Source of the DNA: Candidatus Omnitrophota bacterium
GTDB lineage: Bacteria > Omnitrophota > Gorgyraeia > Zapsychrales > Zapsychraceae
Reading direction: 5' to 3'
DNA length: 40,939 nt
Assembly: GCA_018812705.1 (NCBI GenBank)
Contig: JAHJCZ010000063.1
Span: 1-40,939 of the forward strand
The notes beneath the pieces were generated by a model. That model had not been told where the DNA came from and did not search any database. It worked only from the letters and a program-made list of their open reading frames with translations. Positions 8,136 through 15,530 of the stretch are shown here, piece by piece. Every line of letters begins with the position of its first letter. Position 1 is the first letter of the stretch. A program made the translations under genes and the position numbers.

Positions 8136-9374
8136 GTGATGGCAGACAGCAAAAAGGTCAATAAAACATTGACCATAGGTCAGGCTCAAGAGTTAAAGAT
8201 CCTAAGGAAAATTGTAGATCTCACAAATACAGAATTAGATCTTAAAAAAATATTAAAAGAGACCGTAAAAGTTGTTTCTGAAATGACTAAGGCAGATTCT
8301 GTTTTTGTTTACCTTTTCGACGAAGCGAAAAAGAATCTGGTCCTGATGGCTTCTAAAACCTCTCATGCAAAAGAATTAGGCGAGGTTATTTTAAAAGTAG
8401 GTGAAGGTATTACGGGTTGGGTTGCTAAACAAAATAAACATGTTGTTATAAAGGAAGCTGCTTTTGAAGACCCCAGATTTAAAAGCTTTGATGTTCTTCC
8501 TGAAGATAAATATGAAGCATTTCTTTCGGTCCCTATAGTTTATAAGAACAAAGCAATTGGCGTAGTAAATGTCCAGCACAAAAAACCGCATGAATATGCT
8601 CAAAACACTACAGAATTGATCTCTGCGATAGCAAAGCAAATAGGTGGGGTTATTGAAAATGCTAGGCTTTATGAAGAGCAAAAGATCAAGGCTTTGCAGT
8701 TTGATAGCTTGGTGAAAGTAAGTAAGTCCATTACATCTCAGGATTATCTGGATGAGATCTTGAGCCTTATCGTTGTCGTTACTGCAGAGATGCTTAATTC
8801 TAAAATATGCTCGATAATGCTGTTAGATAAAAAAGCCAAGGAGCTGATCATTAAGGCGACGCAAAGCTTGAGTGAAGAGTATAAGAAAAAACCAAACATA
8901 AAAGTTAACGCAAGTATTAGTGGTGATGTTGTCACAAGCAAAAAACCAATAGCCATCTATGATGTTCGTAAAGAGAAGAAATATGCTTTTAGAGATATTG
9001 CAATAAAAGAAAAGCTGACATCAATGTTGGCTGTTCCAATGATCGTAAAAAATACAGCTATAGGCATTATCAATATTTATACAAAAATACCACATTCTTT
9101 TACTCAGGAAGAGATCGATGTTCTGCAGTTGGTTGCAAATCAGGCTGCAATAGCTATTGAAAATACTAAGCTGGTTGAAGAGGCTGTTAAAGCAAAAGAG
9201 GCTCTTGAGACAAGGAAGGTCATTGAGAGGGCTAAGGGCATACTGATGAAGATGGGTGGCTTAAACGAGCAAGAAGCTTATAAATTAATACATAAAAAGA
9301 GCATGGATTCATGTAAGCAAATGAAAGAGATAGCTGAATCCATTATTTTGATGGAAGAGTTGCAGCGACAATGA
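8136..9374 (+). CDS. GAF-GAF-ANTAR transcription antitermination regulator
   Basis: 412 residues. Two GAF sensor domains (about 35-175 and 200-345) carry typical endings such as 'AIAKQIGGVIENARLYEEQK' and 'LVANQAAIAIENTKLVEEA'. The C terminus (about 350-408) is an ANTAR RNA-binding domain: 'ALETRKVIERAKGILMKMGGLNEQEAYKLIHKKSM...MKEIAESI'. ANTAR proteins bind twin hexaloop hairpins in leader RNAs and prevent termination. There is no receiver, kinase or PAS domain, so the signal should be a GAF ligand or partner. GTG at 8136 and ATG at 8139 are both possible starts; AAGGA seven bases ahead favours the GTG, because GGGGAGG is too close to the ATG. The stop overlaps the next start (ATGA). Likely targets are the leaders at 13.2, 15.3 and 19.6 kb. 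Confidence 0.9.
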   Translation: MMADSKKVNKTLTIGQAQELKILRKIVDLTNTELDLKKILKETVKVVSEMTKADSVFVYLFDEAKKNLVLMASKTSHAKELGEVILKVGEGITGWVAKQNKHVVIKEAAFEDPRFKSFDVLPEDKYEAFLSVPIVYKNKAIGVVNVQHKKPHEYAQNTTELISAIAKQIGGVIENARLYEEQKIKALQFDSLVKVSKSITSQDYLDEILSLIVVVTAEMLNSKICSIMLLDKKAKELIIKATQSLSEEYKKKPNIKVNASISGDVVTSKKPIAIYDVRKEKKYAFRDIAIKEKLTSMLAVPMIVKNTAIGIINIYTKIPHSFTQEEIDVLQLVANQAAIAIENTKLVEEAVKAKEALETRKVIERAKGILMKMGGLNEQEAYKLIHKKSMDSCKQMKEIAESIILMEELQRQ

Positions 9375-10909
9375 AAACCTTTCTATTTGCAATAAAAGAT
9401 AATAAGTATCTTGTCCCATTAGTGCTTTTAGTTTTTAGTTTTTTTATTAGAATGAGCTTGATCAGTAAAGGGCCGTATAGTCTGGATTCTTTAGTAGTAG
9501 TAGATGCAGCGCTTAAAACAATACAAACCTACCAAATTCAATATTTTCACGATTTTCAATATCCGTTGGCTGTTATTTTCCTTGTAGGTTTTATTAACTT
9601 TTTTAAGTTATTCTCAGTTTATGATCCGGTATTTTTATATAATTTTTTAAGTGTGTTTTTTAGCTCAATGAGCGTTTCGTTGTTTTATGTTTTGATCAAG
9701 CAGTTAATAAATAAACCTGCAGCGTTTTTTACAGCTATTTTGTTTTCATTATGTCCAATTTATTTAGGGCTATCTGTTTATGGTACAAGCAATATATTAA
9801 GCTTGTTCTTTCTTTTTTTATGCCTTGTGAGCATGAATCAATATTTTTTGTCGCAAGAAAAAAAATATTATTTTTTAAGTTCTTTTAGCTTAGGGTTAAT
9901 GGGCGCAGCAAGGCTGCAAGAAATGTTTTTTATCTTGCCTGCTATTTTTTGTTTGTATGCTTTTTCTCCTTTGGAAAAGATTCGTCCGGACAGATCACAA
10001 AAAAAGTTGAGGACGAAGCTTTGTGGCTTTGCCGGATATCTTGTTATTGCTGTTTTAATAGGAGGGATATTTTATTTGCCAGCGATCTTAAGACAAATAA
10101 AATCTCCGGAAACGCCTTTTCTCATCGGGGTCTTGGTCACAAATGTTCCAAGAAGCGGTTTTATTAAGTTTTTTATAGGCTCAATTGTTCGGAATATAGG
10201 TTTTATAAAAATGTCCTTTTCTTTCTTGGGGCTTGTTCTGTCTGTTGTTGGGATAGCATTAATGGCATTTTCAAATAGAAGGGCTTTTGCTTTATGCTTT
10301 TCTTGGATACTCGCACCCCTGCTTATTTTGGCATGTTTCAGGATCACGGGACCTAGGCTTCTTGTCTTGATCGTTCCAGCTTTTTATGTAGGATTAGGGT
10401 ATGTTTTTTCGATCGTTTTGAAAAAGAACAAAACAATGCGCCTAGTTGTTTTTGTCGTATTTGTTGGGATTCTGTTCTCAAATTATTTTAAAATATACCC
10501 GATTTTATTACATAGGCATAATGCTGCTCTTTTGCCTGATTATGCACGGAAGATTGGCGAGATTTCTAAGCCAAACGATGTGATTATCTGTCATGATGAG
10601 GCTTTGTTTATACAGTATTATGCTAAAAGACAGACAAAATCGCGTCCCAGCGAGAGTGATCTTTTTAGCAGAGAAGCGATGATGAAATATAAAGATGAAG
10701 TTAGAGTACTGTTAGCTCAAGGCAGGTCTGTTTATTTAACTTGGCCAGGGATGTTTGCATCTGAGCACCCGCAAGTGTTTGAGCATTTAACAAAGAAATA
10801 TTTTAAAGTTGAGGAAGTGGGAATGATGCCGTATGAGGATTGGCATAGGGGGCCGAATAGACAGCAAATTTACAAATTTCCGATATATAGATTAAAGAAA
10901 AAAGAATAG
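9371..10909 (+). CDS. Polytopic GT-C family glycosyltransferase (ArnT/PMT-like)
   Basis: 512 residues with about ten or more hydrophobic segments. A first extracytoplasmic loop begins 'ISKGPYSLDSLVVVDAA', and the soluble C-terminal tail is short. This matches lipid-linked-sugar glycosyltransferases of the GT39/ArnT/PMT type. The acceptor cannot be predicted. The start codon overlaps the stop of the ANTAR gene by four bases (ATGA), so translation is probably coupled, although no functional tie to RNA regulation is obvious. Confidence 0.7.
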   Translation: MKTFLFAIKDNKYLVPLVLLVFSFFIRMSLISKGPYSLDSLVVVDAALKTIQTYQIQYFHDFQYPLAVIFLVGFINFFKLFSVYDPVFLYNFLSVFFSSMSVSLFYVLIKQLINKPAAFFTAILFSLCPIYLGLSVYGTSNILSLFFLFLCLVSMNQYFLSQEKKYYFLSSFSLGLMGAARLQEMFFILPAIFCLYAFSPLEKIRPDRSQKKLRTKLCGFAGYLVIAVLIGGIFYLPAILRQIKSPETPFLIGVLVTNVPRSGFIKFFIGSIVRNIGFIKMSFSFLGLVLSVVGIALMAFSNRRAFALCFSWILAPLLILACFRITGPRLLVLIVPAFYVGLGYVFSIVLKKNKTMRLVVFVVFVGILFSNYFKIYPILLHRHNAALLPDYARKIGEISKPNDVIICHDEALFIQYYAKRQTKSRPSESDLFSREAMMKYKDEVRVLLAQGRSVYLTWPGMFASEHPQVFEHLTKKYFKVEEVGMMPYEDWHRGPNRQQIYKFPIYRLKKKE

Positions 10910-10966
10910 CTTTCTCGAGAAGAACAGAAGAAAGAATATCGCGAATATTGAAATATTAGTTGTAAA

Positions 10967-10996
10967 ATGACAGTTTTGCTGTTTTAATTGTATAAT
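10967..10996 (+). promoter_or_regulatory. Putative promoter of the antiporter gene
   Basis: ATGACA, an 18 bp spacer and a perfect TATAAT lie 43 bp upstream of the start at 11040. Confidence 0.5.
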
Positions 10997-11039
10997 TAAA
11001 TAATTATGATTAAGCATTTTAATAGGAATAGATCTTTAA

Positions 11040-13223
11040 ATGGATAGATTTAAAAAATCTTTATATATTTTTCTTGGTGCTGCATTTTTTCTTCTATTGA
11101 CAGCGAATGCTTTTGCTTCTTCTCAAGGAAGCGAAGGAGGGATAGTAGAAAGAACCAGCTTGTTGGCAATTCAGCTAAGTGTAATATTGTTTGCCGCTTG
11201 GGTCGGTAACCTTGCGTTCGCAAGGATGAAATTACCTGCAGTTCTTGGAGAGATTATTGCTGGTGTTGTCATTGGCCCTTACTTTTTAGGGGCGTATGGC
11301 TTTACTGGTTTTGAACATGGCCTTTTCCCTTTATCCGGTGATTTTCCTGTTTCAATTGAATTATATAGCCTTGCAACGATTGCATCGATCATTTTGTTGT
11401 TCTTTGTTGGCCTTGAAACTGATATTGAGACTTTCTTGAGGTTTTCTTTTGCGGGGTCTATCGTTGGTGTTTGTGGTGTTATTGTCAGTTTTATTGCAGG
11501 CGACGTTTTAGGGGTTATGTTAGCTAAAAGCCTGATGGGCCAAAATTATGGGTTTACTCATCCGTTCTGTCTTTTTCTCGGTGTTTTATCTACTGCTACA
11601 TCAGTTGGAATCACTGCCCGAATTCTATCCGAAAAAAGAAAAATGAATTCTCCAGAAGGTGTTACTATTTTGGCTGCAGCTGTTATCGATGATGTTTTGG
11701 GTATTATTATTCTTGCAATCATTCTTGGTATGGTAAAAAGCGGTCATATAGGATGGAAAGAAGTCTCCTTAATATCTCTAAAAGCTTTTGGTATTTGGCT
11801 AGGTTTTACTTTAGTAGGCCTTAAATACGCGCTAAAGTTATCTACAGCTCTTAACAAAATTAATGACCGCAACACTATTGCTATATTAAGTTTTGGTTTA
11901 GCCTTATTATTGGCTGGCATATTTGAGCATTTTGGTTTAGCTATGATCATTGGTGCATATGTTATGGGCCTATCATTATCTAAAACGGATCTTGCTTTTA
12001 TAATTCAAGAGAAGCTGGAGATGTTGCAGAAATTTTTGGTTCCGATTTTTTTCTGTGTAATGGGGATGCTGGTCAACTTGCACGAGATGGCTTCATGGCA
12101 AATACTGGGTTTTGGAATGCTTTATGTTGTGTTGGCAACACTTGGGAAGGTGATAGGTTGTAGCCTCCCCGCATTATTTCTGAATTTTAATTTTAGGGGT
12201 GCTTTGCGGATCGGAGTTGGAATGGTTCCAAGGGGTGAAGTCGCTTTGATCATTGCAGGTATCGGACTTTCAACAGGCATCATTGATGATAAAGTTTTTA
12301 GTATTGTCATGATAATGACTTTTGTTACAACTTTGATCACTCCTTTAGTTCTAGACAAGATGCTTGATTCGAAAAAGCCTGTTCTAAGAAAAGAGCAGGA
12401 AACAAAAGATGAACAAAAGACGATCAAATACGATATGCCTAGTGTTGAAACTGCTGAATTGCTTCTAAACAAAGTTGTGACTGCTTTTGAGAATGAGGGA
12501 TTTTTTGTTCATAGGATGGGTCGAGAAGGAAGACTTTATAAGATAAGAAAAGAGAGCGTCTTTATTGTAATGCGATACAGCCCGCAAAGGATGGAATTTG
12601 ATTGTAGCGAGATGGATATGTCTTTTGTTCACACTTTGTTCTATGAGGTCATAGCTGAACTTGAGCACGCGATGCAGACATTGCAGACATTAACAGACAA
12701 AAGTTCTATTGGCAAAAAGATATTTGATACACAAAAAATTATTGCAAGTCTCAATAATGAAAGAAAAAAGAAATTTCAGATCGTCTCTTCCAATGCGCTT
12801 AGTGTTGATCTAAAAAGCAGAACAAAAGAAGCAATTCTTTCTGAACTGGTAGATCTTTTAATAGAATCAAAACAATTAGACGTATCAAAGAAGGAAGAAG
12901 TCATCGACGATCTTCTAAAAAGAGAGACAATGATGTCAACAGGAATGCAAAATGGTATTGCCCTGCCTCATGCTAAAACAACAGCTGTAGACCATGTTGT
13001 TGCAGCTGTAGGTATTAGCAAGGAAGGCATTGACTATGCCTCTCTAGATAAAATACCATCTAGGATATTTGTTTTGACTTTGGCTTCAAAAGAACATCCA
13101 CATGCTTATTTGCAATCTATGTCTGAAATTAGCAGGTTTTTATCAAAAGAAGATAATAGGGTTAAGATGATCGAATGTATTACAAAAATACAATTATTTG
13201 ATGTTTTAAACATACACATGTAA
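11040..13223 (+). CDS. CPA2 (Kef-type) cation/proton antiporter fused to a PTS EIIA domain
   Basis: 727 residues. After a signal-like N terminus come about 12 membrane segments of the Na+/H+ exchanger fold ('LPAVLGEIIAGVVIGP', 'TATSVGITARIL', 'AAAVIDDVLGIIIL'). The aspartate pair in 'VIDDVLG' matches the CPA ion-binding site. A cytosolic linker of about 130 residues follows. The C terminus (about 585-727) is an EIIA domain of the PtsN/fructose type, with the phosphorylatable histidine in 'GIALPHAKT'. Antiporter-EIIA fusions are known, and the domain probably gates transport in response to PTS phosphorylation (family knowledge plus inference). Its stop is only 18 bp from the amtB leader promoter. 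Confidence 0.85.
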   Translation: MDRFKKSLYIFLGAAFFLLLTANAFASSQGSEGGIVERTSLLAIQLSVILFAAWVGNLAFARMKLPAVLGEIIAGVVIGPYFLGAYGFTGFEHGLFPLSGDFPVSIELYSLATIASIILLFFVGLETDIETFLRFSFAGSIVGVCGVIVSFIAGDVLGVMLAKSLMGQNYGFTHPFCLFLGVLSTATSVGITARILSEKRKMNSPEGVTILAAAVIDDVLGIIILAIILGMVKSGHIGWKEVSLISLKAFGIWLGFTLVGLKYALKLSTALNKINDRNTIAILSFGLALLLAGIFEHFGLAMIIGAYVMGLSLSKTDLAFIIQEKLEMLQKFLVPIFFCVMGMLVNLHEMASWQILGFGMLYVVLATLGKVIGCSLPALFLNFNFRGALRIGVGMVPRGEVALIIAGIGLSTGIIDDKVFSIVMIMTFVTTLITPLVLDKMLDSKKPVLRKEQETKDEQKTIKYDMPSVETAELLLNKVVTAFENEGFFVHRMGREGRLYKIRKESVFIVMRYSPQRMEFDCSEMDMSFVHTLFYEVIAELEHAMQTLQTLTDKSSIGKKIFDTQKIIASLNNERKKKFQIVSSNALSVDLKSRTKEAILSELVDLLIESKQLDVSKKEEVIDDLLKRETMMSTGMQNGIALPHAKTTAVDHVVAAVGISKEGIDYASLDKIPSRIFVLTLASKEHPHAYLQSMSEISRFLSKEDNRVKMIECITKIQLFDVLNIHM

Positions 13224-13241
13224 ATTATTATTTTTGGGCTA

Positions 13242-13270
13242 TTGACAAAGGTATTTTTTTGTTGTATAGT
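13242..13270 (+). promoter_or_regulatory. Sigma70-type promoter of the amtB leader
   Basis: TTGACA, exactly 17 bp, then TATAGT. It is near consensus, so transcription should start strongly around 13277 and be controlled afterwards by attenuation. I saw no sigma54 -24/-12 element (GG-N10-GC). Confidence 0.8.
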
Positions 13271-13283
13271 TTTTTTATCTTAA

Positions 13284-13330
13284 GGGCGCAGTCGTCCTCT
13301 TGAATCGAAGAAGATTCAGGGGGATTTTTT
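13284..13330 (+). promoter_or_regulatory. Attenuator A: single hexaloop hairpin overlapping a terminator
   Basis: GGGC-GCAGTC-GTCC (13284-13297) is a 4 bp hairpin with a six-base loop that has G at position 4 but G, not A, at position 1. Its 3' arm TCC is reused as the start of the terminator stem at 13295. The hairpin and the terminator therefore cannot coexist. I see no second hexaloop between the expected start site and this hairpin. Confidence 0.65.
13295..13330 (+). terminator. Intrinsic terminator A in the amtB leader
   Basis: TCCTCTTGAATC (13295-13306) pairs along all 12 positions, with three G-U pairs, to GATTCAGGGGGA (13313-13324). The loop is GAAGAA, and TTTTTT follows. Confidence 0.85.
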
Positions 13331-13400
13331 ATTGCCTTGTCATTGATCTCTTTGGTTAATAGTTTTCCAGGGTAAGAGAAGGCTAAAATTATTGGGAATA

Positions 13401-13491
13401 TTTATCTTAAATTAATGATGATTTGAGATAAACTAAATAGCGGACATTGATGTCCTCTTTTAAGCATTGTTGCTTGAAAGGGGATTTTTTT
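13401..13491 (+). promoter_or_regulatory. Attenuator B: twin hexaloop ANTAR-type element with terminator
   Basis: P1 is a 13 bp hairpin: TTTATCTTAAATT (13401-13413) pairs with GATTTGAGATAAA (13420-13432) and closes the six-base loop AATGAT. After 9 nt, P2 is GGAC-ATTGAT-GTCC (13442-13455). Both loops have A at position 1 and G at position 4, the known ANTAR recognition signature. The P2 3' arm is also the 5' arm of terminator B. Confidence 0.8.
13453..13491 (+). terminator. Intrinsic terminator B in the amtB leader
   Basis: TCCTCTTTTAAGCA (13453-13466) pairs fully over 14 positions with TGCTTGAAAGGGGA (13471-13484). The loop is TTGT, followed by seven T. Confidence 0.9.
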
Positions 13492-13493
13492 AT

Positions 13494-13552
13494 GGACAAA
13501 GTTGTCCTCTTTGGAACAGTTGTTGAACAATTGTTTTAAAGAGGACTTTTCT
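13494..13552 (+). promoter_or_regulatory. Attenuator C: hexaloop hairpin overlapping a terminator
   Basis: GGAC-AAAGTT-GTCC (13494-13507) has a six-base loop with A at position 1 and G at position 4. It begins three bases after the T-run of terminator B. Its 3' arm GTCC is also the start of terminator C. Its partner hairpin may be P2 of attenuator B, because nothing else lies between. Confidence 0.75.
13504..13552 (+). terminator. Intrinsic terminator C in the amtB leader
   Basis: GTCCTCTTTGGAACAGTTG (13504-13522) pairs with CAATTGTTTTAAAGAGGAC (13528-13546) over 19 positions including G-U pairs. TTTTCT follows. The stem is long but the U-tract is shorter than in A and B. Confidence 0.75.
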
Positions 13553-13598
13553 ATAAAGGGAAGTTAATTCAACATTAAACAATTAAAAAGGAGGGGAT

Positions 13599-14942
13599 AT
13601 GTTTAAAGAAGTATTAACAAATAGGGTAGCATGCTTTTTTTTGTTGTTGCTTGCTGCAGGAATGACGCTGCTCTTGTCTTCTACGGCAAGTGCTGCAACG
13701 GCAGATGAAGCAATGTTCACAGCAAACAATACCTGGATGCTGGTTGCAACGATACTGGTTTTCATTATGCATCTTGGTTTTGCGACACTTGAAGCTGGAT
13801 TGACAAGATCAAAAAATACGGTCAATATTATCTTTAAGAATATTTCGATCGTTGCTATCGGGCTTTTAACATACGCGATAGTTGGCTTCAATTTAATGTA
13901 TCCAGGGGACGCTTGGATATTAGGGAAGTTCCTTGGTTTTTCAGGCTTTGGTATTGCTGCGCCTGAAGGAGCTGCCGGGTTAATAGATTATGCAGGCGGG
14001 GCATATACATACTGGACTGATTTTATTTTTCAGGCAATGTTCGCAGCGACGGCAGCTACAATTGTATCAGGTGCTGTTGCCGAAAGAATAAAATTGCATA
14101 GCTTTTTGCTGTTTTCAGTAATATTTGTGGGAATAGTTTACCCCTTTGTTGGAAGTTGGAAATGGGGAGGGGGCTGGTTAGATGCAATGAATTTTTATGA
14201 TTTTGCCGGGTCTACTTTAGTTCATTCTGTTGGTGGCTGGGGTGCTTTGGCAGGTGTTATTGTTTTAGGGCCAAGAATTGGTAAATATACAAATGGTGCA
14301 GTCAAAGCAATTCCTGGGCATAGTTTGCCGTTAGCGGCAATAGGTGTGTTTTTATTATGGTTTGGTTGGTTTGGTTTTAACGGAGGATCTGTTCTTTCTG
14401 CTGACCCCGGAGCTGTTTCTCTAGTATTTGTCACAACTACTTTAGCCGCAGCGGCAGGAATTATTACATCAATGGTCACTTCTGAAATAATTCAGAAAAA
14501 ACCTGACCTTTCTATGGTATTGAATGGTGCTTTGGCAGGTCTTGTAGGTATTACGGCAGGAGCTGATATGGTATCTGTTATGGATTCAATTATTATCGGA
14601 GGGGTTGCAGGTTTTTTGGTCGTTGTTGCCGTAATATTCTTTGACTCAAAAATAAAACTGGATGATCCTGTTGGAGCCTTATCAGTTCATTTGGTTTGTG
14701 GAATTTGGGGGACGCTGGCTGTGGGAATATTTAGTTCAAATCCAGACCATTCTTTTATAACTCAGCTGATAGGCGTCATAGCATATGCTTTAATATGTTT
14801 TCCAGCAGCTTTTTTGATATTTTCAGCAATAAAAGCAACTATGGGTATTAGGGTAACAGAAGAAGAAGAAAACAGAGGCCTTGATATTTGTGAACATGGC
14901 ATGGAGGCTTATGGTGGTTTTCAGGTTTTTAGTAATCAATAA
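13599..14942 (+). CDS. amtB: Ammonium transporter AmtB
   Basis: 447 residues. A signal peptide ('LLLSSTASAA') precedes 11 membrane segments, as usual for Amt proteins. The twin pore histidines are visible in 'STLVHSVGGWGAL' and 'ALSVHLVCGIWGT', and the gate phenylalanine region is 'FIFQAMFAATAATIVSGAVAERI'. It conducts ammonium into the cell and is plugged by P-II when nitrogen is plentiful. Its P-II gene follows 31 bp downstream, the usual amtB-glnK pairing. The start has a strong AAGGAGGGG site. Expression should depend on reading through three leader terminators. Confidence 0.95.
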   Translation: MFKEVLTNRVACFFLLLLAAGMTLLLSSTASAATADEAMFTANNTWMLVATILVFIMHLGFATLEAGLTRSKNTVNIIFKNISIVAIGLLTYAIVGFNLMYPGDAWILGKFLGFSGFGIAAPEGAAGLIDYAGGAYTYWTDFIFQAMFAATAATIVSGAVAERIKLHSFLLFSVIFVGIVYPFVGSWKWGGGWLDAMNFYDFAGSTLVHSVGGWGALAGVIVLGPRIGKYTNGAVKAIPGHSLPLAAIGVFLLWFGWFGFNGGSVLSADPGAVSLVFVTTTLAAAAGIITSMVTSEIIQKKPDLSMVLNGALAGLVGITAGADMVSVMDSIIIGGVAGFLVVVAVIFFDSKIKLDDPVGALSVHLVCGIWGTLAVGIFSSNPDHSFITQLIGVIAYALICFPAAFLIFSAIKATMGIRVTEEEENRGLDICEHGMEAYGGFQVFSNQ

Positions 14943-14973
14943 ATAGCAAACTATTAAAATGGAGGAATAAATA

Positions 14974-15315
14974 ATGAAAATGATCATAGCAATGATACAA
15001 CCTCATAAGCTGCCTGATGTAAAAAAAGCTTTGTTTGATGCAGAGATACATAAAATGACGGTTACTAATGTTTTAGGCTGCGGTCAGCAAAGGGGTTTCA
15101 GTGAGACTTATAGAGGGGTAGTGCATGAAGTTAATCTGTTAAAAAAAGTTCGCCTTGAAATCGCTGTAAATGAGAAGTTTGTTGACGATACAATAAAGGC
15201 AATTATTCAAGGTGCTAAGACGGGCAATATCGGAGATGGAAAGATCTTTGTTCTGGATCTGCAGAGATGTATAAGAATAAGGACAGAAGATGAAGGGCAC
15301 GAAGCAATAGGCTAG
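14974..15315 (+). CDS. glnK: P-II nitrogen regulatory protein (GlnK/GlnB type)
   Basis: 113 residues, the normal P-II length. Family signatures include '[14 protein letters not shown]' and '[13 protein letters not shown]'-like '[17 protein letters not shown]'. P-II trimers sense ATP/ADP and 2-oxoglutarate and control AmtB and nitrogen enzymes. The T-loop reads '[10 protein letters not shown]': position 46 is Tyr, but position 51, the uridylylated Tyr in enterobacterial GlnB/GlnK, is His. Uridylylation at that site is therefore impossible, and control is probably by ligand binding alone. It is cotranscribed with amtB. A GGAGG site precedes the ATG. Confidence 0.93.
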   Translation: MKMIIAMIQPHKLPDVKKALFDAEIHKMTVTNVLGCGQQRGFSETYRGVVHEVNLLKKVRLEIAVNEKFVDDTIKAIIQGAKTGNIGDGKIFVLDLQRCIRIRTEDEGHEAIG

Positions 15316-15328
15316 TATTTTTTAAGGC

Positions 15329-15356
15329 TTGACAAATTTGAGCTTGATGTTATATT
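15329..15356 (+). promoter_or_regulatory. Sigma70-type promoter of the glnN leader
   Basis: TTGACA, a 16 bp spacer and TATATT, 13 bp after the P-II stop codon. The start site would be near 15363, just before attenuator D. Confidence 0.75.
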
Positions 15357-15370
15357 TGTTGCAAAATTAA

Positions 15371-15423
15371 GGGCAATGAAGTCCTCCATATAAACATCAA
15401 TAATGTTTTTGTGGAGGATTTTT
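15371..15423 (+). promoter_or_regulatory. Attenuator D: single hexaloop hairpin overlapping a terminator
   Basis: GGGC-AATGAA-GTCC (15371-15384) has a six-base loop with A at position 1 and G at position 4. Its 3' arm TCC starts the terminator stem at 15382. As with A, it is the first element after the promoter and no partner hexaloop lies upstream. Confidence 0.72.
15382..15423 (+). terminator. Intrinsic terminator D in the glnN leader
   Basis: TCCTCCATATAAACAT (15382-15397) pairs with ATGTTTTTGTGGAGGA (15403-15418), with one T-T mismatch. The loop is CAATA, followed by TTTTT. Confidence 0.85.
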
Positions 15424-15424
15424 A

Positions 15425-15530
15425 TTGAAGACAACGATGTCTTCAAAACTTTCTGATCAAAGTAGAATAGTCGGACAACGAAGTCCTCTAAGCGGAAAAA
15501 TTGTATTTTCCTTCGCTTGAGGGCTTTTTT
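15425..15530 (+). promoter_or_regulatory. Attenuator E: twin hexaloop ANTAR-type element with terminator
   Basis: P1 is TTGAAGAC-AACGAT-GTCTTCAA (15425-15446), a perfect 8 bp stem. After 26 nt, P2 is GGAC-AACGAA-GTCC (15473-15486). Both six-base loops start with A and have G fourth, and they are nearly identical. The P2 3' arm doubles as the terminator 5' arm. This is the cleanest copy of the element in the window. Confidence 0.85.
15483..15530 (+). terminator. Intrinsic terminator E in the glnN leader
   Basis: GTCCTC-T-AAGCG (15483-15494) pairs with CGCTTGAGGGC (15514-15524) with one bulged T. An inner GAAAA/TTTTC stem continues it, and TTTTTT follows. Confidence 0.82.

Larger units (their letters stand above)
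13224..13598 (+). promoter_or_regulatory. amtB leader region: one promoter, three attenuators in series
   Basis: This 375 bp gap has no gene. It holds a near-consensus promoter (13242-13270), attenuator A (13284-13330), attenuator B with two hexaloop hairpins (13401-13491), attenuator C (13494-13552) and the amtB ribosome-binding site AAGGAGGGG. About 320 nt of leader RNA would be made before the amtB start. Confidence 0.8.
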
